From: Flavobacteriales bacterium
Lineage (GTDB): Bacteria > Bacteroidota > Bacteroidia > Flavobacteriales_F > PHOS-HE28
Length of the DNA stretch: 64,000 nucleotides
Reading direction: 5' to 3'
Assembly: GCA_016702645.1 (NCBI GenBank)
Contig: JADJDP010000028.1
Coordinates: 1-64,000, forward strand
Numbering within the stretch: position 1 is the first letter of the stretch; each line of letters opens with the position of its first letter. Both the position numbers and the translations under genes were made by a program. Below the pieces are notes generated by a model, which was not told the DNA's origin, searched no databases, and was given only the letters and a program-made list of their open reading frames with translations. This document shows, piece by piece, positions 56,490-64,000 of this stretch.

Positions 56490-59105
56490 ATGAAACAACG
56501 TGGATCGCTCCTGTTCGTGCTGGTGGTTGCCAGCGTCGGCGTCCTTGCGCAAGAGAAGCGGAAGATCGACTTCCAACTGGACCATTTCCTCCAAAAGCAG
56601 CATGCTGCGGGTGAAGAGATCGATCTTTTCATCCATGGATCCGTGACCGCGGTAAGCGATGCCGTGCGTGCCAACGGAGGTATGGTGAAGATGAGTTTGG
56701 GCCGCTTGGTGAGCGCTCGTTTGCCGATAGCGAACGTTCGGGCACTGGCCGGATCACCGGCTGTGGAGAGTTTCGAGTTCAGCATGGACCGGGTGCATCA
56801 GTTGAACGACAGCGCGCGTGTGAAGGCCCGGGTGAACCAGGTGCAGGCGGGTCTATCGCCCCTGCCACAGGGCTATGACGGAAAGGACGTGGTGGTAGGG
56901 ATCATCGATACGGGGTTGGACCATGAGCACCCTGACTTCAACAACAGCGATGGCACTACGCGCGTGGCCTACTACTGGGACCAAACCGTTAGCGGTTCAG
57001 GTACACCACCTGAGTTCGGCTATGGTCGCGAATGGAACAGCGCGCAGATCGATGCAGGACAGATCACCGTAACGGACAATAGCGGCCATGGTACGAACGT
57101 GACGGGGGCTGCAGCCGGCAACGGCCTGGCCTCCGGTCATCATAAGGGTGCGGCACCTGCGGCGGACATCATCGTGGTGAACAGTGGCGGGGCCAACTTC
57201 CGAGCTTCAGTGGCCGACGCGGTCAAGTACATTTTCGATCGGGCGGGCATGATGGGTAAACCAGCGGTCGTGAACGCGAGCTTGGGGACCTACTCCGGAT
57301 CGCACGATGGAAAGGACGCTGCGGCGCTCTTCATCGACAGCCTTGTCACCGCCGAACGGGGACGAGCCATGGTGTGCGCAGGCGGTAACCTCAACCAATA
57401 TTTCCCGATCCATACCCGCCATGTGGTGGATAGCGATACCAGCTTCACATGGTTCACCACCAACGAGAACCCGGCCCCCTACAACATTTTCGAGTTCCCC
57501 AACCTGTACTTCGAGCTCTGGGCGGATCTGGCCGACTTCACCAACGTTCAGTACGCTGTTGGAGCCGATCGCGTCCAGCCCACCCTGGCATACCGGGGAC
57601 GTACGGCTTTCCACAATGTCACGGAGAACTTGGGGACCGTTATCAATGCGCCGCTGGTGAGCCTGAGCGGAAACACGCTTGGCACCGTGCAGTTCTTCGC
57701 GCAACAGCGTGGAGCGCAAGTGCAATTGCAAGTGCTCATGGCTGCGCCGGATTCAGCGGCCTACAACTGGCGCTTCATGAGCACCGGCAGTGGCAGCTTC
57801 GATATCTGGACGCTCACCACCATCACCGCGACCAGCAATGTCCTGGGTCCGGTCCTCGCGGGTGCGCTCTCACTACCCTTCCCCACGGCGGCTCAGTACC
57901 CGCCCATGGCGAACTATGTGCAACCGGACCTCAACGAGCACATCGTGGATTCGTGGGCATGCAGCGACAAGACCTTCACGGTGGCCAACTACATCAATCA
58001 GTCGATCTATCCTGCGTATGACGGAAGCATTGTGGACCTGGGTACGGTGCCCTACACGATCTCCGTTACCAGCAGCGCTGGCCCCACACGAGATCTGCGT
58101 TGGAAGCCCGATATCGCTGCTCCGGGTGATTACACCATGAGCGCGGGTTCTGCTCCAGCGCTCGCATGGTTGATCGCGAACGAACCGTTCAAGGTGGATC
58201 CCTGCGGTTGGCACATGCGCGATGGTGGAACCTCGATGGCCTCGCCCGTGGTGGCCGGTGCCGTGGCACTGTACCTGCAGAAATGTCCCAACGCCAGCTG
58301 GGAACAGATCCGACAGGCCTTCCTGAGCACCACCATCGTTGATGCGCTCACCGGGTCCGTACCCAATAACCGTTTCGGTCTAGGTCGTGTACATGCCTTC
58401 GATGCGTTGGTGACCTCCAACCTGCCCGACATCGTTGTGACCGCGACGGATGATGAGATGTGCTCGAACGAAGCCGTGGAAGTGAGCGCACCGGCTGGTT
58501 ACGATGCCTACCTGTGGAGCAACGGCAGCACCGAGAACCCCACTACCTACACGGGTCCGGGACCACTCACGGTCGTTGCCAGTACAGCCACCGGTTGTGC
58601 GCACAGCAACGAGCTCACCTTCACCGTGCTGCCCGCACCGCCCGCGCCGGTTATCAGTGCCAACGGTCTTGTGCTCACCAGTTCCGTTGGCCCGAACTAC
58701 CAATGGTTCCTCAACGATGTTGCCATCGGCGGCGCTAACGATCAGGTGTATGTCGCCGGTTCTTCCGGCTCCTACACGGTGAGTGTCACCGATGCGAACG
58801 GCTGCTCCGCGACAAGCGCACCGGAGGATGTCCTTGTCACCGGCATCAACGAGGTGGCAGCGCAGGGCTTCGCACTGTGGCCTTCACCTGCGCATGACAT
58901 GATAACGGTACGCGTGCCAGCAGGAAGCGCATCGGAAGTAAGCGTGATGATCACCGATGCCAGCGGCCGCCGGGTGATGGAGCAACGCGCTCCTTACGCG
59001 AGTAACGTGCAACTGTCTCTGGCAGGGCTGGCCAACGGAACGTACACGGTGCTCGTTGTGCATGGTGATCTGCGTTGGGAAACGAGGTTCGTGAAGTTGC
59101 CCTGA
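56490..59105 (+). CDS. Subtilase (S8) peptidase exported by T9SS
   Basis: An 871-residue secreted serine protease. Signal peptide MKQRGSLLFVLVVASVGVLA. Catalytic residues: Asp about 140 (VGIIDTGLDHEHPDF), His about 199 (NSGHGTNVTGAAAGNG), Ser about 582 (GGTSMASPVVAGAVAL). A long insertion lies between His and Ser. Two immunoglobulin-like modules follow, and a type A T9SS sorting domain closes it (FALWPSPAHDMITVRVP to GDLRWETRFVKLP). Likely an extracellular or surface-bound protease. Terminator at 59119. Confidence 0.93.
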   Translation: MKQRGSLLFVLVVASVGVLAQEKRKIDFQLDHFLQKQHAAGEEIDLFIHGSVTAVSDAVRANGGMVKMSLGRLVSARLPIANVRALAGSPAVESFEFSMDRVHQLNDSARVKARVNQVQAGLSPLPQGYDGKDVVVGIIDTGLDHEHPDFNNSDGTTRVAYYWDQTVSGSGTPPEFGYGREWNSAQIDAGQITVTDNSGHGTNVTGAAAGNGLASGHHKGAAPAADIIVVNSGGANFRASVADAVKYIFDRAGMMGKPAVVNASLGTYSGSHDGKDAAALFIDSLVTAERGRAMVCAGGNLNQYFPIHTRHVVDSDTSFTWFTTNENPAPYNIFEFPNLYFELWADLADFTNVQYAVGADRVQPTLAYRGRTAFHNVTENLGTVINAPLVSLSGNTLGTVQFFAQQRGAQVQLQVLMAAPDSAAYNWRFMSTGSGSFDIWTLTTITATSNVLGPVLAGALSLPFPTAAQYPPMANYVQPDLNEHIVDSWACSDKTFTVANYINQSIYPAYDGSIVDLGTVPYTISVTSSAGPTRDLRWKPDIAAPGDYTMSAGSAPALAWLIANEPFKVDPCGWHMRDGGTSMASPVVAGAVALYLQKCPNASWEQIRQAFLSTTIVDALTGSVPNNRFGLGRVHAFDALVTSNLPDIVVTATDDEMCSNEAVEVSAPAGYDAYLWSNGSTENPTTYTGPGPLTVVASTATGCAHSNELTFTVLPAPPAPVISANGLVLTSSVGPNYQWFLNDVAIGGANDQVYVAGSSGSYTVSVTDANGCSATSAPEDVLVTGINEVAAQGFALWPSPAHDMITVRVPAGSASEVSVMITDASGRRVMEQRAPYASNVQLSLAGLANGTYTVLVVHGDLRWETRFVKLP

Positions 59106-59118
59106 GCGATCCAACCTC

Positions 59119-59156
59119 AACAGAAAGGCCCGCGACTTGTCGCGGGCCTTTCTGTT
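59119..59156. terminator. Bidirectional terminator, perfect 18-bp palindrome
   Basis: AACAGAAAGGCCCGCGAC and its exact complement flank a two-base TT centre. With the T-rich arm on each side it can serve both converging genes. Confidence 0.88.
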
Positions 59157-59171
59157 GGAACGAAGGATCCG

Positions 59172-61523
59172 TTAGTGCGTCACCAACAACTTGATCGCGC
59201 CTGCTTCATGGCGCACGGTGTAGCTACCCGCATCCCATGAAAAGGCATCGATCGTCGTGCGGCCGACCACGCGACCTTCCCACACGCGGCGGGCAAGCGC
59301 ATCGTACACCACTACTTGCACCGGTGCGTCAGTGGTGAAGGTGACCTGGTCGCGCACGGGGTTCGGGAACGCTGCGAAGTGGATGGTGTTGCCGATCTCC
59401 TCCACAACGGCCACCGTGTTGTTGTTCGCGTTGAAGGTGGGTTCTTGGATCACGAAGGGACCCGTGCCATTGGGTACGCGTGCAAAGCCTTGATCCGAGA
59501 CCTGTTCACCGAAGGTGATCTGGTCCATCACTTCGCCGTTGGCAGCGGTGAGCCACACCTGTTCGCCACTGGCGGTGAGCTTGAAGCCCGCGTGATTGTC
59601 GCCTTGACTACCGTCGTCATCGGCCCATACGATCATGTAGCCATTGCCGGGGATCACCGAGCCTTCGGGGAACTGCCATTTGTAGATGTCGCCCAGCTCA
59701 TCGCTCAACCAGCCACCGCTCAGGTCCACGTTGCTACCGGTGGTGTTGAAGAGTTCCACCCAATCGCTGTATTCGCTGTAGTTGTCCATGACGGTGACCG
59801 TGTTCTGCGCCATCAACTCGTTGATCCGCACGGGCGGGTTCGTCATGAGCGTGTAGGTGACCTGGTACACGTACGTATCGTGCTCGGCACCAACGGGATC
59901 ATAGCTCACGCTCAGCGCCGCGTTGTTGGCCGCGGCCTGCACGTAGTAGCGCATGTAGCTGGCCGCGTTCGATGCCGGCAGGTTCGCTGCGTACACGCCG
60001 TCACCAGCGGCACCATCATCGTGCGCGCCATCATCGTACATGGGCATTTTGCTGAAGCGACCGTAGAGCCCGTTGCTGTAGTAGAGCGTGACCGAGGAAA
60101 TGCCGTTGGTGCTGGTGACGGTTGTGCGCACGAGCGGGCTATCCGTTTGCACGGGGGCCTGCCATTGTGTGCCGTTCACACTGTGATAGGTGTTGCTGAT
60201 CACCGGGGCCACTTGCGCCACTTCACTGTTCGCGAGCAGGTTGTTGCGCCTGTTGGTGATGAAGTTCTGCAGGTAGGTCAGTTCGTTCGTGTAGGCCGTG
60301 TATGTGTAGAGCTTCTTCGGATCCGCCTGCACTTCGGCGTTTATCAACGAGTTGTACTCTGCGATGAGCGCATTGAAGCTGCTGCTCTGCATCTTCTCGC
60401 TTATGATGGTGCGCATGTGCGCGAGGTAGCGCTGGCGGATGCTGGGGACCGCGAGCAACTTGTTGAGCAGGGGATAGTTGGCATTGTCGGCATGGTAGAA
60501 CGGGCTCCAGTTCACCGCGTTGTTCTTCATCACGCTGTTGCCATCGAATTCCTGGGGCGTCATGCGGCCGGTTTCAACATCCCAATAATGGTAGTAGTCC
60601 ATCTTGCCCTTGTACACGTAGCTGTCGTCGTCGCTGAAGGCGATCTCGCTGGCAAGGAACCACAGCGTTCGGTCCAGGTCGATGTACTTGTCGATGCTGT
60701 CCGCAAGCTGTCCGCTGGGCAATAGGTTGAGTTTCTGGCACGTGAGCACGAGTTTGTCCCACGGCTGCACTTGTTCGCTCCGCTTCAGCGTGTAATAGGT
60801 CTTGTAGGTGGTGGTATCGGGCCCTAGGTTGTTGAACGCGGTGGTACCATCGCCCCAACCCGGACTACCCATGCCGGTCGGACGATCGGCTCGCCAGAGA
60901 ATGCCGTCGTTGCTGAACCACCACTGCTTCACGAAGTCACTGTTGATCTGCTGCACATTGGGGTACAGGCCCCAACTGGCACCGTTGATATTGAGGTGGA
61001 TGAAGTTGGCCTGTGCGGCGGGTACGTGGTCCCGGATAAGTTCCAGGTACACTACCTCGCGTAGGAAGCTGGGATCCTCGAAGGCGTTGTTGAAGTTGAG
61101 CGTTTGGTAGCCCATGAGGTCGAGCGAATCATGGGTGAAGTCCATCGAGACGCCGAAGGATTTCTTTTGCGAAGTGCCCGGAAGCATGCTGTAGCTCGTT
61201 TGCCCCTTGAACTGAACACCCACCCCGTTGTAGGTCACGCCGTCCACCACCATGGTGGCAGCGAGATCGGTGTTGCTGTTGTAGTTGGTGGTGAGCAACG
61301 ACCAGTAGTTCGACTGCGTGAAGGTGAGATCCACGGTACGGATCAAGTCCTTCTGGTACAACCCGGCGCTGGGCAGGCCGCCGGAGCGAATTCGATGACC
61401 ATCCGGTGTAAAGTACATCTGGTCCGGAAGGTCTTGGGCAAGAACGGGCATTGCGCCTGCGAGGGAAAGGCACGCCAGGAGGGGAAGGGTTCTCACGTTC
61501 ATCAGGCAGGTTTTGATGCGCAC
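59172..61523 (-). CDS. CotH-kinase-like protein with lamin-tail domain and T9SS sorting domain
   Basis: A 783-residue secreted protein. After the signal peptide come CotH-family segments: GVQFKGQTSYSMLPGTSQKK, NFNNAFEDPSFLREVVYLEL, FIHLNINGASWGLYPNVQQI and EFDGNSVMKNN. The lamin-tail domain is at about 580-680 (RINELMAQNTVTVMDNYSEY, SDWVELFNTTGSNVDLSGGW). The C-terminal sorting domain has AAFPNPVRDQVTFTTDAPVQ. CotH is a protein kinase in Bacillus spores; kinase activity here is untested. The start could also be the ATG at 61502. Confidence 0.9.
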   Translation of the reverse strand: MRIKTCLMNVRTLPLLACLSLAGAMPVLAQDLPDQMYFTPDGHRIRSGGLPSAGLYQKDLIRTVDLTFTQSNYWSLLTTNYNSNTDLAATMVVDGVTYNGVGVQFKGQTSYSMLPGTSQKKSFGVSMDFTHDSLDLMGYQTLNFNNAFEDPSFLREVVYLELIRDHVPAAQANFIHLNINGASWGLYPNVQQINSDFVKQWWFSNDGILWRADRPTGMGSPGWGDGTTAFNNLGPDTTTYKTYYTLKRSEQVQPWDKLVLTCQKLNLLPSGQLADSIDKYIDLDRTLWFLASEIAFSDDDSYVYKGKMDYYHYWDVETGRMTPQEFDGNSVMKNNAVNWSPFYHADNANYPLLNKLLAVPSIRQRYLAHMRTIISEKMQSSSFNALIAEYNSLINAEVQADPKKLYTYTAYTNELTYLQNFITNRRNNLLANSEVAQVAPVISNTYHSVNGTQWQAPVQTDSPLVRTTVTSTNGISSVTLYYSNGLYGRFSKMPMYDDGAHDDGAAGDGVYAANLPASNAASYMRYYVQAAANNAALSVSYDPVGAEHDTYVYQVTYTLMTNPPVRINELMAQNTVTVMDNYSEYSDWVELFNTTGSNVDLSGGWLSDELGDIYKWQFPEGSVIPGNGYMIVWADDDGSQGDNHAGFKLTASGEQVWLTAANGEVMDQITFGEQVSDQGFARVPNGTGPFVIQEPTFNANNNTVAVVEEIGNTIHFAAFPNPVRDQVTFTTDAPVQVVVYDALARRVWEGRVVGRTTIDAFSWDAGSYTVRHEAGAIKLLVTH

Positions 61524-61641
61524 TTAACGCGCTCGTTACGCAGCGTTGACGGCGAATTAACCCCGAGGTTCGATCTCGATCCGGCCAGGATCGTCCGAAG
61601 GCTCGATCCGGCCGGTGGATCGCGCACTGATCACGACCGGC

Positions 61642-62400
61642 TTAGCGCACGCCTCGATAGAGCCTGTTGGCCAAGTAGGCCCACAGGGTGGGGTGATTCC
61701 AACGACGGCTTGGGCCAATGGCCTGCTTCGGGTTCGCTTTTCCGGCCACCACTTCGTGAACAGCTTCCGCCATCAATTTGCTTCCCACCGCCATCTGCAT
61801 GACGGGATAAGTGGCGAAATTGTCCTTGACAGTCGGTGCGATCAAGGCTTGGCGCAGGATGCCGCCGGTATCCACTCCTGCATCCACCAAATGGACGGTT
61901 ACGCCACAGTGCTCCCGATCACCCATGGCCAACGCCCAGTAGGCACCATGCACGCCACGGTACATCGGGGTGATGCCGACGTGCGTGTTCAGGACGGGGA
62001 CGCCCAATGCTGCGATCGTCTTTTCAGAGAGGATGCGTGTTCCGTTGATCACGACCACCCTGGGCGAAAGCGTTCTTACCAACTCCCAGCAAACCGGGTC
62101 GTTCACCGATGGCACGGTCCCGCTAGCAGCAATGGGCGCATCGGAGGCATGGTGTTCCAACAGGATCTCCTGGCGCCGTGCGCCGGACATCCAACCCAAG
62201 GGTTTGGCCACCAGGAGTTGGAATAGCGCCTGCCCGATCACCTGCCAAAGCCCTAGGCGACGCATGCGCGAACGAAGTAAGTGGGTTGTCGTGGGTGGTT
62301 GCTCATGCACCACGCGCACATCGAAGTCCTGCTTGAGCGCATGATAGAGGATCGCCGTTGCGGAACCTTCCCTGCCTAGTAGCACGATCCGTTCACCCAT
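61642..62400 (-). CDS. Formyltransferase-family protein
   Basis: A 252-residue protein with a formyl-transferase N-terminal fold. The catalytic region is visible: VLNTHVGITPMYRGVHGAYW gives the Asn-x-His, and TVHLVDAGVDTGGILRQA the Asp. It is shorter than methionyl-tRNA formyltransferase and more like sugar formyltransferases. It is overlapped by 8 bases by the deacetylase gene that precedes it, so the pair is probably an envelope-glycan modification unit (inference). Confidence 0.83.
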   Translation of the reverse strand: MGERIVLLGREGSATAILYHALKQDFDVRVVHEQPPTTTHLLRSRMRRLGLWQVIGQALFQLLVAKPLGWMSGARRQEILLEHHASDAPIAASGTVPSVNDPVCWELVRTLSPRVVVINGTRILSEKTIAALGVPVLNTHVGITPMYRGVHGAYWALAMGDREHCGVTVHLVDAGVDTGGILRQALIAPTVKDNFATYPVMQMAVGSKLMAEAVHEVVAGKANPKQAIGPSRRWNHPTLWAYLANRLYRGVR

Positions 62401-63379
62401 GGTCGACGCTTGCGCGTTGGGCTAGTTCGCTCATGCTGCAACTCTCGAATCCATGATCGCGATGCAATCGGTCGTAATGCGCGAGGATCCGCTCCAGCAT
62501 GCGCATGTTCTCTTCCAGATCACTGCCGAAGTTGTGCGGATGCCACCATAAATGGAAGAGCGTGCCGGTCTTCGCTGCGCGATCCATTGCCCGTGTAATG
62601 CGGCGCAGCTTGAGACTGTCGAGCATGCGGTACCGGGAGCTGTAGGGACGCAGGAAACGACTGCTCGGGAGGTTCACGGGCAGTGTTGAGTTCTCCGTTG
62701 GGATCGGGTGAACGTTCGGCCCGCTCAGGTCGAACCATGTATCCAGCAACCGGAGCGCTCGCCTGAACTGCGATTCGTCCTCCTTGTTCCGTGCGCGGTA
62801 CAACCAGCCTCGCTCGTTGCCGCGATAGGCGACAATACCGTGCTCCTTGCATATGTCAAGGTAGCGCTCGTTGTATTGGTTGCGAGGGAACACGAAGCTC
62901 TTCAGGTCGATCCCGAAGCTGTGCGCGGCATTCATCGCGGCCCGCAGGTCCGCAGCGAATTCGGCTTCGGTCTGGCCGTTCTCGAGGCAGTAGTAGTGCG
63001 AGAAGGTGTGGCAGGCGATCTCGTGCGCGGGATGTTCTTTGATCTCGTGGATCAACGATGCCCCGTAGTGGTAGGGGTCGTTGAGTTCATCGGCACCGAT
63101 CGCATCGATATGGCCGTTGTACGGCGAAAGATCGCGGGTCGTATAACCCGGTTTCAGTTCAGGTAAGGAACGCATCAGATCGTCCTTCCTATCGAAGAAC
63201 AAGAGACCGACCGTTGCGAACGTGGCCTTCACCCCGTGCGCATCGAAGGCATCGAGCATGCGTGGCAATGCTTGGCGCACACCGAGGATGTTCGCTCCAT
63301 AGCCTTGGATGGTGCGCTTGTCGCGCATGCCCCAGAAGAGCTCGAAGTCGAGTGAGATGACGAAGGCACCCTGGGCCAT
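62393..63379 (-). CDS. Polysaccharide deacetylase (NodB-like)
   Basis: A 328-residue protein starting MAQGAFVISLDFELFWGMRD; the SLDFE segment is the first NodB motif. HEIACHTFSHYY provides the HxxxH zinc motif, and the C-terminal part has LFHLWWHPHNFG. It removes acetyl groups from sugar polymers in the family. A TACTTTCG box (63386-63393) lies seven bases before the ATG, so its mRNA may be leaderless. Confidence 0.88.
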   Translation of the reverse strand: MAQGAFVISLDFELFWGMRDKRTIQGYGANILGVRQALPRMLDAFDAHGVKATFATVGLLFFDRKDDLMRSLPELKPGYTTRDLSPYNGHIDAIGADELNDPYHYGASLIHEIKEHPAHEIACHTFSHYYCLENGQTEAEFAADLRAAMNAAHSFGIDLKSFVFPRNQYNERYLDICKEHGIVAYRGNERGWLYRARNKEDESQFRRALRLLDTWFDLSGPNVHPIPTENSTLPVNLPSSRFLRPYSSRYRMLDSLKLRRITRAMDRAAKTGTLFHLWWHPHNFGSDLEENMRMLERILAHYDRLHRDHGFESCSMSELAQRASVDHG

Positions 63380-63396
63380 GGTGGTCGAAAGTAGCG

Positions 63397-64000
63397 TCAG
63401 TACACCTGCTCACCGTTCACGAAGGTGGCGGTGACCTTCGCCTTGCGCAATGCCTCGGGGGAGGCCTTTTCCAAGTCCAAGTTCACCACGGTGAAGTCAC
63501 CGAGCTTCTTCACTTCCAAGGTGCCGAGGTCATTTTCGCTGAACGTTGCGATCGCGTTCCAGATGGTCATGCCGTGCAACCCATCCTGGCGGGAAAGTGC
63601 GTTCTCCATGTGATAGCCACCTTTTGGCCATCCGCTCGCGCTTTCGCGCAGCACGGCACTGCGGAAGGTCTGCAACGGGTCGATCGCTTCCACGGGAAAG
63701 TCGGTACCGAGGGCCAATAGGCCCATGGTCTTGCGGAGATCCTCATAGGCATAGGCGTTTCCGATGCGTTGAGCACCGATCCGTTCTTCCGCCCACGGTC
63801 CATCGCTGGTGGCGTGCGTCGGTTGTACGCTTGGGATGATGCTGAATTTCGCGAAGAGCGAACGGTCCTCAGGGTCCACTACCTGAGCATGTTCGATACG
63901 CCACCTCAGGTCGTTCGTGCCACCAAGCACTTCGCCATACACTTCGAGGAGGAGCTTGTTCGCACTGTCACCAATACAATGCGTGTTCATCTGGAAGCCG
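63397..64000 (-). CDS. YtcJ-like amidohydrolase (N-terminus beyond window)
   Basis: The visible C-terminal 201 residues belong to the Amidohydro_3 family. NTHCIGDSANKLLLEVYGE contains one metal-ligand His, RWRIEHAQVVDPEDRSLFAK another, and LALGTDFPVEAIDP the late Asp. It ends with a beta-sandwich tail. The gene starts to the right of position 64000. Hydrolyses amide or related bonds in small molecules; substrate unknown. Stop is four bases from the deacetylase's -7 box. Confidence 0.9.
   Translation of the reverse strand, partial: GFQMNTHCIGDSANKLLLEVYGEVLGGTNDLRWRIEHAQVVDPEDRSLFAKFSIIPSVQPTHATSDGPWAEERIGAQRIGNAYAYEDLRKTMGLLALGTDFPVEAIDPLQTFRSAVLRESASGWPKGGYHMENALSRQDGLHGMTIWNAIATFSENDLGTLEVKKLGDFTVVNLDLEKASPEALRKAKVTATFVNGEQVY

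Overview
The window is a dense chromosomal segment from a high-GC member of the Bacteroidota, probably a Flavobacteriales-like lineage. The evidence is protein content and signals: type IX secretion C-terminal domains (both the gliding-motility CHU_C type and the short type A tail), SprB-like repeat modules, PKD and GEVED domains, S46 dipeptidyl-peptidase, a bestrophin, the FadN-type beta-oxidation enzyme, a tmRNA whose tag ends ALAA, and promoter boxes of the Bacteroidota form TAnnTTyG instead of a -10 box. No rRNA, tRNA, CRISPR array, intact transposon or prophage is visible.

Layout. 0-3 kb: fatty-acid oxidation gene fadN with an upstream MarR regulator and a palindromic putative operator. 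3-14 kb: lipoproteins, a GH16 glycoside hydrolase, and two very large secreted multi-domain proteins that read as one minus-strand operon. 14-17 kb: a SiaB-type kinase-like protein, a saccharopine/alanine dehydrogenase-like enzyme, and tmRNA with its terminator and a 16-bp repeat of its 3' end. 17-21.7 kb: MATE exporter and two tandem GT22-like membrane mannosyltransferases. 21.7-26 kb: icd, dnaX, and the rpsF-rpsR-rplI operon. 26-33 kb: dipeptide epimerase, bestrophin, a three-gene MbnP-type copper-associated cluster, and aconitase. 33-44 kb: envelope proteins (beta-barrel, OmpA, OprO/P porin), UMF1-type MFS, L-2-hydroxyglutarate oxidase, DinB, purB, EI24, and the DUF2157/GDYXXLXY pair. 44-56 kb: S46 peptidase, yidC, pyrG, sterol-desaturase-like hydroxylase, TonB-dependent receptor, holA, amn. 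56-64 kb: T9SS-exported subtilase and CotH/lamin-tail protein, a formyltransferase-polysaccharide deacetylase pair, and an amidohydrolase that runs off the right edge.

Together the genes show an aerobic heterotroph (TCA enzymes, beta-oxidation) that invests heavily in secreted and surface-bound proteins and peptide use (S46 peptidase, subtilase, dipeptide epimerase). About fourteen single-base frameshifts break conserved genes, including aconitase (three times) and purB. Almost all are repaired by adding or removing one base, so they look like consensus errors of a long-read assembly rather than gene decay. I give such genes their full repaired span. Many start codons lie within 5-35 nt of a TAnnTTyG box, which suggests widespread leaderless or very short-leader mRNAs.
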